From Silene conica (taxonomy: Eukaryota > Streptophyta > Magnoliopsida > Caryophyllales > Caryophyllaceae): a DNA stretch of 64,000 bases. Made by a program: the position numbers and the translations under genes. The notes under the pieces are model-generated. The model saw nothing but the letters and a program-made list of their open reading frames with translations, ran no database searches and had not been told where the DNA came from. This document shows, piece after piece, positions 10,198 to 21,928 of this stretch. The first letter of the stretch is position 1. Every line of letters begins with the position of its first letter. The stretch spans positions 25,239,501 through 25,303,500 of the forward strand of contig CM055315.2 of NCBI GenBank assembly GCA_029255685.2, read 5' to 3'.

Positions 10198-13096
10198 TCT
10201 ATATATAAGTATAAAAGAGAAATTACTATGCCACATGTCAATCCCACGCTCAATCTCACAATTTTTTTTCCCGCCTAACTAATTGACATGATTAAATCAT
10301 TATAATATAATATAATATCCCAAAATAATTGTGATTATTATACTTGCCAAAAAAAAAATAACTATGAATATGGTGGCCCCAAAAAATCACTCAGATATCT
10401 TTTAATATAAAAAAATAACAAATTTCTTTCACAAGTACGAGTATCTATGATACAATTTATATTCTTTCAAACAGACTAACAACTCAAACTATAGAATATG
10501 TTTTATTGACCATTTGTATCACCCATCTTAATATTTACGATGGTGTATAATATAATTTGTTTAATACATTCTCCATCTTAATTTATCGTCTCTTTTTCTC
10601 AAAATTAATCCCAAAATAATTGTCCTCCTTATTTAAGTAAGAATTTATATATACTAAAAATCATTGTCATTTGTTATTTTATTAAATAATTTTTTTCAAA
10701 TCCACCTAAAATAGCAATAGGATAATTAATTGAGATAGATGGACTCATTTTCATCTTTAAGACAATATATGTAATACTATGGACTCTTTTTATACTTTTT
10801 TTTTCAATACGTATTCTTCTTTTACTTCCTAATGTTGCTCGAACATTATCTAACCATGCTCGACTTATTTATCAAAGCACCAATTCATAAATCCTTATAA
10901 GTCTATTTAAGAGTCTTTTATCACTAAGATAATTATACATTTATACGACACTATTAGAGACTTGATAGTTCATATTCTCATTTAATTGTTAATTTATTTT
11001 ATAGGTTACTATATTAATTATTATTTATGATCCATTTCTAATGGTCATGATGATGAAACTCTTACTCATCAAAGGTTTTGGGTTCTTATGTTTAGGTGCT
11101 AAGACTTTCTAAATTATCAAGATTATGGATGAAGTGAAACTACCAAGACTCGAGTATACATAGAGGACTTTAGGAAAATGAAGATTTTAGGACCAACAAA
11201 TGTTTATCGAGTTATATACGTGTCAAATACCATTTTATATTGGTGGATGAGAGAAGTGTCTGCATTTTCTAGACATTCTGAGTTTTTTGGCATTCATCTA
11301 TTTTTATACCATTTTATTAAATAAGACTAATATCTCCGTTCTAAAAACATGGGTATAATTGTATCAATTTGATGCTTCTTGGTTGATAAAAGCGTAAAGT
11401 GGTTAACATGTCTTTGCGATGCTCATATTATCAAACAAGATGAAAAAGTAACAAAAATTTAGTGATTTTTTTAAAAAAAAATGTGGATGAGTAAAATATA
11501 CCAACTATTATAATCGTATTTTTTCATTACAGTTCAATGAATTAATCAAAGTTAGTTTTTTGTTACATATTTTCTATGTAACATAAAACGTTTATATAAG
11601 AATTAGACTAATATCTATATATAACTATAATCATTAGACATATGACAAGTATTGGTTAAATATTTTCCCACACATTAGCTATTTCATTATTTATGATAAA
11701 AATCATACTTAGTTTCATATTAATATTGATTTTGATTATTATATTACATTATTATTATATTACATTATTATTATATTTTATCTTTTTATGATTTTAGCTA
11801 AACACGTTATCTATGTTCATTTATAGTTTAACGTTTATGATTTGATTATGTAGAATATCTAACTATTTGATTTTACCTGAGTAATTAAACGTTTACGGAG
11901 TATTACTCGGTCGATAATATCTTATTTGTAAAGAACTATTTGTTTATGTAATTCACTAAACCAATACCTTTAATGCTGGCAAAAATTTAGAACTTAGATT
12001 TTGTGTTCAAGGTTTACAATTGATTCTACTAAGACCTTGATTTTGTTGGGCTTATTTTTGGATTTTTTGACAATAATATTTTACAATAGAAATACTTTAA
12101 AGAAGAACGGAATAACATACTAGACATTCCATGACAGTATTCTATTGGGATATTAATTTTGTATGACTTATTTTACTGCAAAGTGGAACACACTACTATT
12201 ACTCCACAAAATACATACTTTTCATAAATAAATAACATACAAATTACCCACAGTTCACTGGTATGACAATAACACTCCAAAAATATTAGAATATATATTC
12301 TTATTTTACCCCCTTCTACCTTTGTCTTTTGTGATTTCCATCATGTTTACACTTTTAAGTAATTTTTATCATGTTTTCGAGATTCTTATTTTTTTCAGTA
12401 ATCAAGCATTTTTATCAAGACGGATTAAAATGATTGCTTTGTTATGCCCTTTCGCACTAGAATTGCTAAATGGATCGAATCGAGTTTTATCATCCAATTC
12501 GGGTCGCGTCAGTTTGGTTCCTTATTTTTCGGGATAATTCAAGTCAGGTCGGGTCATTTTATGCTCAATGATTAAGAGAGAAAATTTTATTTGAAGTCAT
12601 TTTGGGTCATTAGAGTTATGTTTTGTCATGTCATTTTTAGATTGATTGGTTTCGGATGAGGTCACTTCGGGTTGGATCAATTACAAGTCAAGATAGTTCG
12701 AGTCCTTTTCAGACCGGGTTGGATCAATTCGGAATTTGGGTCATATTCGGGTGATGTAGTTTGGGTCACTTTCCCATCACAGGTCAAAATATTTTCGGGT
12801 ATGTAACAACTATTGTTTTCAAATTGAAATATGACAAAAATAATAGAAAGTAAGGGATTAACTCTGATAGTGGGGCAACTGAAAATATGAGCTTAGAAAT
12901 AAAGATAAAAGACGAGACCAAATATTATTACTCCAAATCTCCAATTCCAAATAATAATTTTTCGTCTGACTAATAATGCTAACATATTGACAATACTATT
13001 ATTCTTATTTTTTATGCGTTTTAAAGATTTATTGCTATAGAACTAAGAGCAATTGAACTATGCATTTCCGTGCAATTTGCACGGGTTCTAAGATAG
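10198..13096 (+). mobile_element. Probable non-autonomous Helitron
   Basis: The candidate 5' end is TCTATATATAAGTATAAAAG after an A, followed by ccacatgtca, a text style common at plant Helitron 5' ends. The candidate 3' end holds a perfect 8-bp hairpin, CCGTGCAA-T-TTGCACGG at about 13069-13085, followed by CTAA (13088-13091) or by ATAG before a T (13093-13096). No Rep or helicase and no recognisable captured gene in between; the body is AT-rich. The exact 3' base is uncertain. Confidence 0.5.
12470..12800 (+). repeat. GGGTCGGG-type low-complexity repeat tract
   Basis: Recurrent gggtc, ttcggg and caggtcgggtc words, the same flavour as the MITE at 34311-34965, but without identifiable inverted ends. 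It lies inside the probable non-autonomous Helitron. No coding potential. Confidence 0.4.
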
Positions 13097-13568
13097 TATA
13101 CAATATATTTCAACAAAACATTTGATACAAATACATCATACATGTCATTCTTGAGATCAACCACCTCGATTAAATTCGGACCAGCTCTAAGATTTGAAGG
13201 CCACTCGATTAAATTAAGTTCTGGTGCAGACCACTCGAACTAAACAAGTGGTTGAAGCCCTTGGTAAATTCTTAGAGTACACGTTAGAAAAATTGATCAT
13301 TATTTTTCACAACGATAAATGTATTTGCTAGGTGAAGATAAGAATGTAACAACCACCTCCTGCAAAATTGACGCCTTACTCAGAAAAAAAAATAAAAAAT
13401 GATTAAGATCAGGGCTGTCTTGGAGATATCGGTGGCCTTGTACGAGATCTCGAAAAAGGGACGTAACTAATGCGGCTAGTTATACAAATTACAGGATTTT
13501 TTTAGGATTACCCAAAAATAAATTTTCTAAATGTCCAGATCTTAATCATTACCAAACTACTCGAAAAC

Positions 13569-13753
13569 TGTTGTGAAATAAAGACAAGAGAGAATTATAA
13601 AGAGAAAGTAAGAGAGACAAAAGTATGTTCTCATTCCATTATGAGGGGTATATATACATATACAATGAGGTAGAGTTTCCATAAGATAAAACACTCTAAG
13701 ATATTATAAGATATGGAGATCCATATAATATTACACTATAATATTTCATAACA
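13569..13753 (-). repeat. Copia-type LTR, minus strand (185 bp)
   Basis: On the minus strand it begins TGTTATGAAATATTATAG directly after a polypurine tract (aaggggg), and ends TTTATTTCACAACA. The minus strand just before the tract carries gtttttaacgaggcat words that often precede the 3' LTR of plant copia elements. No matching LTR was found to the right, so the element is incomplete. Confidence 0.55.
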
Positions 13754-14308
13754 CCCCCTTAGATGTCCATAAATGAAGAAGATGCCTCGTTAAAAACCTT
13801 CCTAGAAAAACCTCGTGGGAAAACCCTAGTGAAAGAAAATAGTACACTACTCTTCAAACACGCATACCAAAACTGCCTCGTTAAAACATTTCCATGGAAA
13901 ATCCAGTGGGACAAAACCATAGCTAAGGAAAAAGAGTACAACGCGTGTTACTCCCCCTGATGATTACATAAGTTAATACATCTTCAAATGATCCATGATT
14001 TGACATAACTTTTCGATTGTTGAAGTAATACCCACTGTAGTAAATAAACTTGAATCTTCGTTCAATAGAAATCCACGGCAGTTTCGATAGCACATTTCTT
14101 TGAGAACTCACACTCTGGATCTTAATCATTTCATATTAACTCTTGGATCCTCATTTCGATTGATACTTCCATAAAAATGATTATTCTCCACAAAAACGAC
14201 ATGACATTATATGTCGAAAATAACTGTCATCTCAACAATAATGATGATCATGATTATAGCGTAATAATGCGCTTATATTGCTACCTCGTTAAAAACATTG
14301 ATAGGAAA
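13754..14308 (-). mobile_element. Non-coding 3' part of the minus-strand copia element
   Basis: Contains three related words (cctcgttaaaa near 13787, 13878 and 14285) and ctccccctgatg at about 13952, familiar as antisense of copia 3' untranslated regions. Interrupted after 14308 by the gypsy insertion; the same text style resumes at 24867 (gttgggagaaaaaaaacc, then ggaaaaagag). Small open frames here look incidental. Confidence 0.45.
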
Positions 14309-15270
14309 AACCCTGTAACATCCCGTATTTTCGTAAAAACTAATTTAAGCGTTTTAAATTATTTATATAATAAAATAATATTTTAATAATTTATTTCGAA
14401 AGATTTTAATATAATAGGTAAGATCCGTCTTAAGAACCTCAAGTCCTTAAGACGAATACAATTTGGCAAGGTTAAGTTCCCGTATCTTAAATATCCGTTC
14501 AAATGTCCGACCCGTTTAATTGACCCGGAAAGGACAATCCATAAAACCCCCCATAAACCCTTCCATCGACACAATTGCATCTCCCTCAAACATTTCACTG
14601 TAAAAATAATCCTCACAAAACCTCCATTTTATTCATCCCTTTTTGAGGAATTCTTCATCATCCGTCGATCAAATTGAGGTAACGATAACATTTCCGGAAT
14701 CCTTGTTCAATTTCCAATCCATCTATCACTTCCGTTTCTCAATTCCTCCATTTCGAAAATTGGCCTGTTTTACACAAATTCCGTTTTTGTGTTCTTAAAC
14801 CCGTTTTTCATGTTCGTAGGTGAAGGATTGGACAACCCGGACATCGATAGCTACATTGTGGAGGAAGATCTTTAGCCGGAAAGCTTGAAAGGTGACGATA
14901 ATGAGAAACTCGGCCTTTATGTGTATATTAGCACTTTTGTTGTGTTTCTTATGTTGATTCTGATTTTTGTTCAAGTATTAAGTTTAAGGAACTTAGTATC
15001 ATGTTTAGGATGTTGAATATGTGGAGAATTCATACCTAAAGATGTTATTATGTGTTCATATGTGATTTTCAGTTTTTCTCAAAGTTCAGACGGATACTTG
15101 ATAACATTGTTTGAGGATTGTTATGGGACTTATGTGCTGTTAAATTAGTGACATTTTGTGTTTGATAATGTTGGGAAATCACCGATTGTAGCCTTGTTAG
15201 AGTTATGGTGTCGAATTTTGGAATTCTAAACTTGGCTGGAAAATCGTGTTTTCGTTACAGGCTCTCTGAG

Positions 15271-15673
15271 CCGGTCGACCGACCGGCCGCCGGTCGACCG
15301 GCTGGGAGCGCATCCTTGTGTGTTTTCGCATTTTTAAGATTTGGCCTTAGGACTGCCAGCCGGCCGACCGGCTGCCTGCCGACCGGCTGGTAGTCATTGT
15401 TGTATTGTGGGTGTATGCGAAGTACATAGGATAGAAGGGGAGCCCAGCCGGCAGACCGGCCGCCTGCCAACCGGCTGGGAGTACATTTGGGGTGGGTTTG
15501 CGAGTTGGTAAAGCTAAGGGAATGGGTTCCCAGCCGGCCGACCGGCTGCCTGCCGACCGGCTGCCTGCCGACCGGCTGGGAGTCCCTTTGTGTTGTCTCG
15601 TTTTGGAAAAGAAAGAAGGAAGGCTGAGGTGGTCACCAGCCGGCCGACCGGCTGCCTGCCGACCGGCTGGGGA
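15271..15673 (+). repeat. Five GC-rich near-palindromic cassettes in the 5' LTR
   Basis: Blocks near 15271, 15357, 15447, 15529 and 15637 are built from CCGACCGGCTG and CAGCCGGCCGACCGGCTG words, separated by 50-80 bases of ordinary AT-richer sequence. Each block is close to its own reverse complement, so it can fold back. The block at 15529 has three half-units where the 3' LTR copy has two, a 15-bp difference that arose after insertion. The contrast in base composition with the surrounding LTR is striking. Confidence 0.85.
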
Positions 15674-15964
15674 CCCCTGTAGGCTATTTTGAGGTTTTTG
15701 TAAATTGAGTGTAACTTTCAAACGGTTAATCGGTTTTACTTGAAACTTGTTTTGTGTACCTTTGGCATGTACTTGAGGTCCCCGGAGGATGGGCAACATT
15801 ATATTGGGTTCGGGAATAGGGTAAGGATAGAGACCCCCCGGTCGGGCAACCGAAAGGGAAACCGGCTCTCCCTCATCTTAGTTCTCGAGGTCAATTAAGT
15901 GTTGATTAGAAGTTAAAGGTAGAACTATAGAGTAGTTCATAGACTTGAATGATATTGTTTTGAT

Positions 15965-16559
15965 GCGTATTAAGTTATGCCTTAAGCTGGCCTCTGAACT
16001 TAATACGTGAACTGTTTGCCGTGTATGGGAACATGCGTTGAGTTTTCGCCTCTGAGTTCCATACATGTCTGTTTGTCGTGTCTGGGACATGCGTTGAGTT
16101 TTCGCCTCTGAGTCCAGACATGTATGTGTGATCGCGTCAGGACATGCCTTAAGCTGGCCTCTGAGTCTGACGAGTAGAGCAACTGCACGACGGGGCAGTC
16201 AGGTTGTCATACCTTACCCGGAGTGCAGGTGTTTGGTGCTAGAACATGCGTTGAGTTTTCGCCTCTGAGTCTAGTATCTTGTGATGTGGTAGGGGAACAT
16301 GCGTTGAGTTTTCGCCTCTGAGTTCCTTACTTGTGATAGTGAATTGAATGTTAGTCCATGCGTTGAGTTTTCGCCTCTGAGTCTAATGTTCAGTGATAGC
16401 CGGTCCATGCGTTGAGTTTTCGCCTCTGAGTCCTTGCTTGATATTGTGAACTTGGTATTTAGGTTATGCGTTAAGATGTCGCCTCTGAACCTTTATACTT
16501 GCTGAATTATTTAGTACCTAGGTTATGCGTTAAGATGTCGCCTCTGAACCTTTGTACTT
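15965..16559 (+). repeat. Hairpin array: conserved loop, unit-specific stems (5' LTR)
   Basis: About ten units share a loop-like core, ATGCGTTGAGTTTTCGCC followed by TCTGA (variants ATGCCTTAAGCTGGCC and ATGCGTTAAGATGTCGCC). Each core is flanked by arms that pair with each other but differ between units. Unit 1: CGTATTAAGTT with AACTTAATACG (11 perfect pairs). Unit 2: GTATGGGAAC with GTTCCATAC. Unit 3: TGTCTGGGAC with GTCCAGACA. Unit 4: CGTCAGGAC with GTCTGACG. Later units at about 16238, 16289, 16346, 16401, 16456 and 16512 pair less perfectly, some with G-T pairs. Several left arms carry one extra base. Function unknown. Confidence 0.85.
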
Positions 16560-17263
16560 GCTGTTTTATATCTGCTTGCCTTGATGATGGTACAGTGTCG
16601 GATATGCATAGTACGTTATTGTTGTTATATGAGTTGTGGTTAAATCATCCAAGGCATTGGATGACTCTTAGTTCGGTTTCATAAATAATTGGATTGAAAG
16701 ACCCCCCGACTGGGTAACCAGTAGGGAAACCGGCTCTCCCTCCTATTTGTTTATGAAGTTAGTTGAGAGCCGTTCACGGTATTCGCATGATAGTAAGAGA
16801 TCAGATGATGAGTTGTTTATACTTCACATGTTGTTTTATGTTGGAGTATTCTGTATTGTTTTATATGTTACGTGTTGTCACGAAAGGTGGCTAGGAGAAC
16901 TCTAGTCACTCCCCACTGATTGTGGCGTACATGTTTTCATGTATGTAGGTACATGCTGGTTGGAGCAGGGGTTCACGAGAGCTAGCGAGCGATGATCCGT
17001 TCATCATGACTTACCTTATGTTTTTTAGCTGGACTCGTAGTTTGTTACATTTTTTTTGATGCCGGTAGGGATGTCCCATCCCCGGCTGATGTATACATTT
17101 CATTTCAGTACTTAGAACTGTTACTTATCTATTTGGTTTCAGTTTTAGTTTACGTTTCAGTCTAAGACTTCTCGCATGTTTTATTTTTAAAAAGTTTTAA
17201 TTCCGCTGCATTTTTGGTACTTTTATGTGTTTATATTTCCGCTTTCGCGAGGGGTTTTACAGT

Positions 17264-17275
17264 TGGTATCAGAGC
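17264..17275 (+). other. Primer binding site (initiator tRNA-Met type)
   Basis: TGGTATCAGAGC begins two bases after the 5' LTR end and is complementary to the 3' end of plant initiator tRNA-Met, the usual primer for this lineage. Confidence 0.9.
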
Positions 17276-17427
17276 ATTATTGCTCCCGACGCACTCATGT
17301 GACCCCCAACCTTAACTTGACCAGATAAATAAATAATGAATGAGAGATGGGTAGATCTAAGGACTTATTTTGTAGTCTATTTGTGATTGCTAATTGCTAA
17401 GCTAACCCTTATTTTCTCTTTTAAAGG

Positions 17428-17652
17428 ATGGTGAGACCTAGAGCTGCTGATAACATCGTACTGCAAGCAATTCAGCATTTGCTTGAGACTCAGAGACAGC
17501 AAGCAGAGAATGTTCCACCTCCTCCACCGCTGGGTGGCGAGACTAATCGTCCGGGTAGCTTTTCCTGGATTGCCTCTCAGATGTCCAGAAGCCATGTTAG
17601 GACCTATGGAGGCTAGGCTGACCCAGTAGCCCTCACAGAGTGGTTCAGAGAG
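17428..17652 (+). pseudogene. Gag N-terminus with in-frame stop
   Basis: ATG at 17428 opens MVRPRAADNIVLQAIQHLL, a typical chromovirus Gag start with a Gln-rich helix and a Pro run. A TAG at 17614-17616 interrupts it; the same frame resumes and continues without a break into the large frame at 17653, so this is one nonsense change and not a separate gene. Confidence 0.85.
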
Positions 17653-19839
17653 ATGGAAAAGAGCTTCACCTTGTACTCAGTCGTTAGGGAGGATAGAGTG
17701 CGTTTAGCCGCTCACTTCCTGACATTGGAGGCTGACCGTTGGTGGGCATTGACTGGACCTACCGCTATTCTTGACCCGATGTTCGATTGGGAGGCTTTCA
17801 AAGACAGGCTCGAGGCGAGGTTCTACCCCAAGGAGTTGAGATCGCAGAGGTTGAAAGAATTTATGGATTTGAAGCAAGGCAAGATGACCGTTCAGGAGTT
17901 TACTGACAAGTTCAACCAGTTAGCTCACTTTGCATCGAGATTTGTTCGTGATGAGGCTGAGATAGTGTATTTCTACCGAGGGAAGCTAGGGCCGAGGATT
18001 GAGAGTATGGTTCGTCGTGACTCTACTTCTTTTGTGGAGGTGTATGATGATGCTATTTGGGCCGAGAGTTCTATTCGTGCCATAGATGCTGAGACCCGTG
18101 CCGCTACTTCTAGTGTGACTCCTCACCAGAGATCCGTGTACCAGGGGAAGAGACCATTTGTTCCTTCTACTTGTTCGCCTTCTTCTCAGAAGAAGCGTTT
18201 TGAGAGGTTCTCTGCTCCGGTTGCTAAGACCACATTTCACACCGACACCGCTTCTACTGTTTGCCGCCGTTGTGGTAAACCGCTTCATCCAGGGTTTGAT
18301 TGCTTCAAGAATGCCTATAAGTGTTATACTTGTAATGGATATGGGCATAGATCCTTTGATTGTCCTGAGAAGGATACTGTTCGTGGCAAGGCTGCCACTG
18401 CTGCTGCAGCGACCAGAGGAGGAAAGCCGAAGGGGAAGATCTTCATGATGACTAGGGCTGAGGCAGAGGCTCATCCAGACATTGTTGCCGGTATCTTTTC
18501 TGTTCTTGGTGCTGAGTGCCTTATTTTATTCGATACTGGAGCTTCTTTGTCATTTATATCGACTCAGTTCGCCGACCGTCTAGCTCTTGAGTCTTCATTG
18601 GTTGAGGAGACTTCTATTTCCTTACCTTCTGGAGACGTGTTTTCCTGCTCTTCGTCCCATAGGGATGTTCCTATTATTATTGGTCAAGCCACATTTCCAG
18701 CGGACTTACTGAGATTTCCTCTCGAGGAGTTTGACATTATCCTCGGTATGGATTGGTTATCGCGATACCATGCTCGCTTCGAGTGTCGCGACCAGATAAT
18801 CTGCTTGAGGAGTTCTTCAGGAGTTCGTGTTTCCTATAGGGGAACTCGCCCTCAAAGGGGTGTTCGTGTTATCTCTTCGATGAAAGCTTCTCATCTTCTT
18901 AGGAAGGGTTGCCAAGCCTTCCTGTGTGTTGTTACAGCTGCTAAGCCATCGCTACCGAAGCTTGAAGATGTAGCCATTGTTCGTGAGTATCCAGATGTGT
19001 TCCCAGATGACTTGCCAGGGATACCGCCAGAGAGAGATGTGGAGTTTACTATTGAGCTTGTTCCAGGTACCGGACCGATTTCTAAAGCTCCTTACCGTAT
19101 GGCTCCGCCAGAGTTGAAAGAGTTGAAGCAGCAATTGGAAGAGATGATCGAGAAAGGTTTCATTAGACCTAGTGCTTCTCCGTGGGGTGCTCCCGTTTTG
19201 TTCGTTAAGAAGAAAGATGGTTCCATGAGATTGTGCATTGACTATAGAGAGCTGAACCGAGTGACCGTGAAGAATCGATATCCTTTGCCTAGGATAGATG
19301 ATTTGTTTGATCAGTTGAGAGGTGCTTCGAGGTTTTCTAAGATTGATCTTCGATCGGGTTATCATCAGATTCCAGTGAGAGAGGCTGATATTGCAAAGAC
19401 TGCTTTTCGTACCAGATATGGGCATTTTGAGTTCGTGGTTATGCCATTTGGGTTGACTAATGCACCGGCGATTTTTATGGATCAGATGAACCGTACCTTC
19501 AGTGAGTATCTTGACACTTGTGTTGTGGTGTTTATCGATGACATCTTGATATATTCAAAGACCGATGAGGAACATGCTGAGCATCTTCGATTGATTCTAG
19601 GGATTCTGCGCAGACAGAAATGGTTCGCAAAGTTTTCGAAGTGTGAATTTTGGCTCTCGAAGGTTGCCTTTTTAGGACATGTGATATCCAGCGAGGGTGT
19701 GATGGTAGATCCCGCAAAGATAGAGGCTGTAGTTGATTGGAGAGTCCCAAGGATGTTGGAGAGATCCGTAGCTTTTTGGGTTTGGCTGGTTATTATCGTA
19801 GATTTGTTGAGGATTTTTCGAGGTTGGCTCGCCCGATGA
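17653..19839 (+). pseudogene. Gag-protease-reverse transcriptase of the Tekay-like element
   Basis: A 728-codon frame in phase with the Gag start at 17428. Retrotransposon Gag core covers about residues 1-180. Two CCHC zinc knuckles follow ([14 protein letters not shown], residues 204-217; [14 protein letters not shown], 224-237). The aspartic protease has FDTGAS (D294) and LGMDWL. RT runs from about residue 455, with [11 protein letters not shown] and FIDD at 628-631. Product: structural capsid-like protein plus enzymes that copy the element RNA in cytoplasmic particles. The frame is lost near 19740-19750, where the conserved continuation moves to another frame, as from a 1-base deletion; the last ~30 codons here are out-of-frame text. 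Confidence 0.95.
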
Positions 19840-21863
19840 CTCAGTTGCTGAAGAAAGAAGCCAAATTTGTGTGGACCGACAAGTGTGAGAGTTCTTTCCA
19901 GGAGTTTAAGACCAGATTGACTTCCGCCCCCGTGTTAGCTTTGCCAGAGATCGGAGTGGATTTTGATGTGTATTGTGATGCTTCGATGTTAGGGCTTGGA
20001 TGCGTACTGATGCAGAGTGGTAAGGTGATAGCCTATTTATCTAGACAGTTGAGAGTTCATGAGGTGAACTATCCGACACATGACTTGGAGTTGGCCGCAG
20101 TCGTTCATGCTCTGAAGATGTGGCGTCATTACCTGATTGGATCCCATTGCCGTATTTTCACAGATCACAAGAGTCTTAAGTACATTTTTACTCAGAAAGA
20201 CCTTAACATGAGACAGAGACGTTGGCTAGAGTTGGTGAAAGATTACGACATTGAGTTGTTATATCATGAGGGAAAGGCCAATGTAGTTGCAGATGCGCTT
20301 AGCCGCAAGACTTCTCACTCGTTGAGTGCCATGAGAGTATTGCCCGATGAGTTGTGTTCCGAGTTCCGGAAGCTGAGGTTAGAGATGGTGGGTAGTGGTT
20401 TTGATTGGTTAGCTGCTATGACTGCCGAGCCGTCTTTATATTGGGAGATTCGCCAGAGTTTGCCTTCAGATGCCGATTTCAAGAAGTTCGAGGCTAAGAT
20501 TTCGAGTGGTGTTGCACCTGACTTGGTGATTGATGCTGATAGTTTCCTTAGGTTCCGTGGTAGGATGTATGTTCCTGATGTGCCAAATTTGAGGAAGAAG
20601 GTTCTTGATGAGGCTCATTTGTCACCATATTCCGTTCATCCAGGAGGAGAGAAGATGCACAAGGATTTGAGGCTTATGTTTTGGTGGCCTGGTATGAAGA
20701 AGGAGATCTTGGATTATGTTAGTAGGTGCTTGACTTGTCAACAAGTCAAGATAGAGCATAGGAGACCTGGTGGTTTGCTACAGCCGCTTCCCGTTCCTCA
20801 GTGGAAGTGGGAGTGTATATCTATGGACTTCGTTACAACATTGCCTAAGACAGTTGGAGGCAAGGATGCGATTTGGGTTATTGTTGATCGTCTAACTAAG
20901 TGCGCCAGATTCGTGCCGATCAGAGAGACATGGGATATGGATCGTTTAGCTAGGGCTTATATTGCTGAGATAGTCCGATATCATGGTGTCCCGAGGGAGA
21001 TAGTTTCAGATCGTGATCCGAGGTTTTGTTCCAGGTTCTGGAAGGCTTTGCAGGAGGCTATGGGTAGCCGTTTGTTGATGAGTACTGCTTTTCATGCCGC
21101 GACCGATGGTCAGTCCGAGAGGACTATACAGACATTAGAGGATTTGCTCCGTGCTTGTGCCCTTGATTTTCAGAGTTCTTGGGAGCAGTGTTTGCCGTTG
21201 GTAGAGTTTTCTTACAACAACAGTTATCATGCTTCCATTGGTATGGCTCCGTACGAGGCTCTTTATGGTAGGAAGTGCCGTAGCCCGATTTGTTGGGATC
21301 AGGCTAGTGACGTTCGTGACCTAGGACCGGACCAGTTAGCTGTTACTATTGATCAGGTTCAGCTTATCAGAGGTAGGATGAAGGCCGCACAGGACCGGCA
21401 GAAATCCTATGCTGATGTTCGCCGTAGACCCTTAGAGTTTGAGGTGGGTGATCGAGTTTTCTTGAGAGTTTCTCCGATGAAAGGCGTCAAAAGGTTTGGA
21501 GTTAAGGGCAAGTTGAGCCCTAAGTATATTGGACCTTTTGAGATCGTGAAGAGGATTGGTGCTGCTGCTTACCGATTGGACTTGCCTCCTAGTTTGGGCA
21601 AGGTTCATAGCGTTTTCCATGTTTCCCAGCTCCGCAGGTACATTAGTGACCCGAGTCATGTTTTGCCTAGAGAGATCGAGAACTTGGAGCCGAGTCTTGC
21701 TTTCGAGGAGCGTCCTGTGAAGATCCTTGACCGTCAGGATAGGAAGCTTAGGAGCAAGGTGGTGCCGCTAGTGAAGATCCTTTGGCGTTGCGGTGATGTT
21801 GAGGAGCAGACATGGGAGACTGAGGCATCGATGCGTATCGCGCATCCTTCTCTTTTCGATTGA
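19737..21863 (+). pseudogene. RNase H-integrase-chromodomain part of pol
   Basis: Continues pol in a different frame after the frame shift; the ATG-like start is not a real initiation site. RNase H has VYCDAS (D81), FTDHKSLKYI and DALSRK. Integrase has an HHCC zinc region (H301 to CLTC) and a D364, D425, E461 triad, the last two spaced 35 residues as expected. The C-terminal ~65 residues (PVKILDRQDRKLR.., LVKILWR.., TWETEASM..) match the chromodomain found in Tekay-type chromoviruses, which is thought to guide integration into heterochromatin. Ends at a TGA 65 bases before the 3' LTR. Domain content is complete; only the upstream shift and the Gag stop disable it. Confidence 0.95.
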
Positions 21864-21910
21864 GGTATAGTATATAGATTTATATCCGTTCGAGTTTCGA
21901 GGATGAAACT

Positions 21911-21928
21911 TTTTGAAGTTGGGGTGAT
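21911..21928 (+). other. Polypurine tract
   Basis: Purine-rich gaagttggggtgat directly before the TG of the 3' LTR at 21929, the expected plus-strand primer site. Confidence 0.7.

Larger units (their letters stand above)
14314..17261 (+). repeat. 5' LTR of the Tekay-like element (2,948 bp)
   Basis: Starts TGTAACATCCCG and ends GGGGTTTTACA, immediately followed by the primer site. Unusually structured. Five GC-rich cassettes lie at 15271-15673, an array of imperfect hairpins at 15965-16559, and the array is bracketed by two copies of a gaccccccg..gggaaaccggctctccctc motif (15833-15875 and 16701-16744). One cassette has an extra 15-bp unit relative to the 3' LTR. Antisense open frames here merely translate the cassettes. 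Confidence 0.95.

Noticed and set aside
15347-15799. Antisense frame with Ser-Ala-Gly-Arg repeats (and its twin at 22963-23400)
   Set aside because: It is a translation of the GC cassettes in a non-coding LTR; the repeated peptide simply reflects the DNA repeat.
15965-16559. CRISPR-like array
   Set aside because: Spacing and direct core repeats resemble one, but the host is a plant, the variable parts are self-complementary stems flanking each core, and there are no cas genes.
17986-18474. Long antisense frames over gag-pol (also at 18952-19425)
   Set aside because: Shadows of the strongly supported plus-strand gag-pol.
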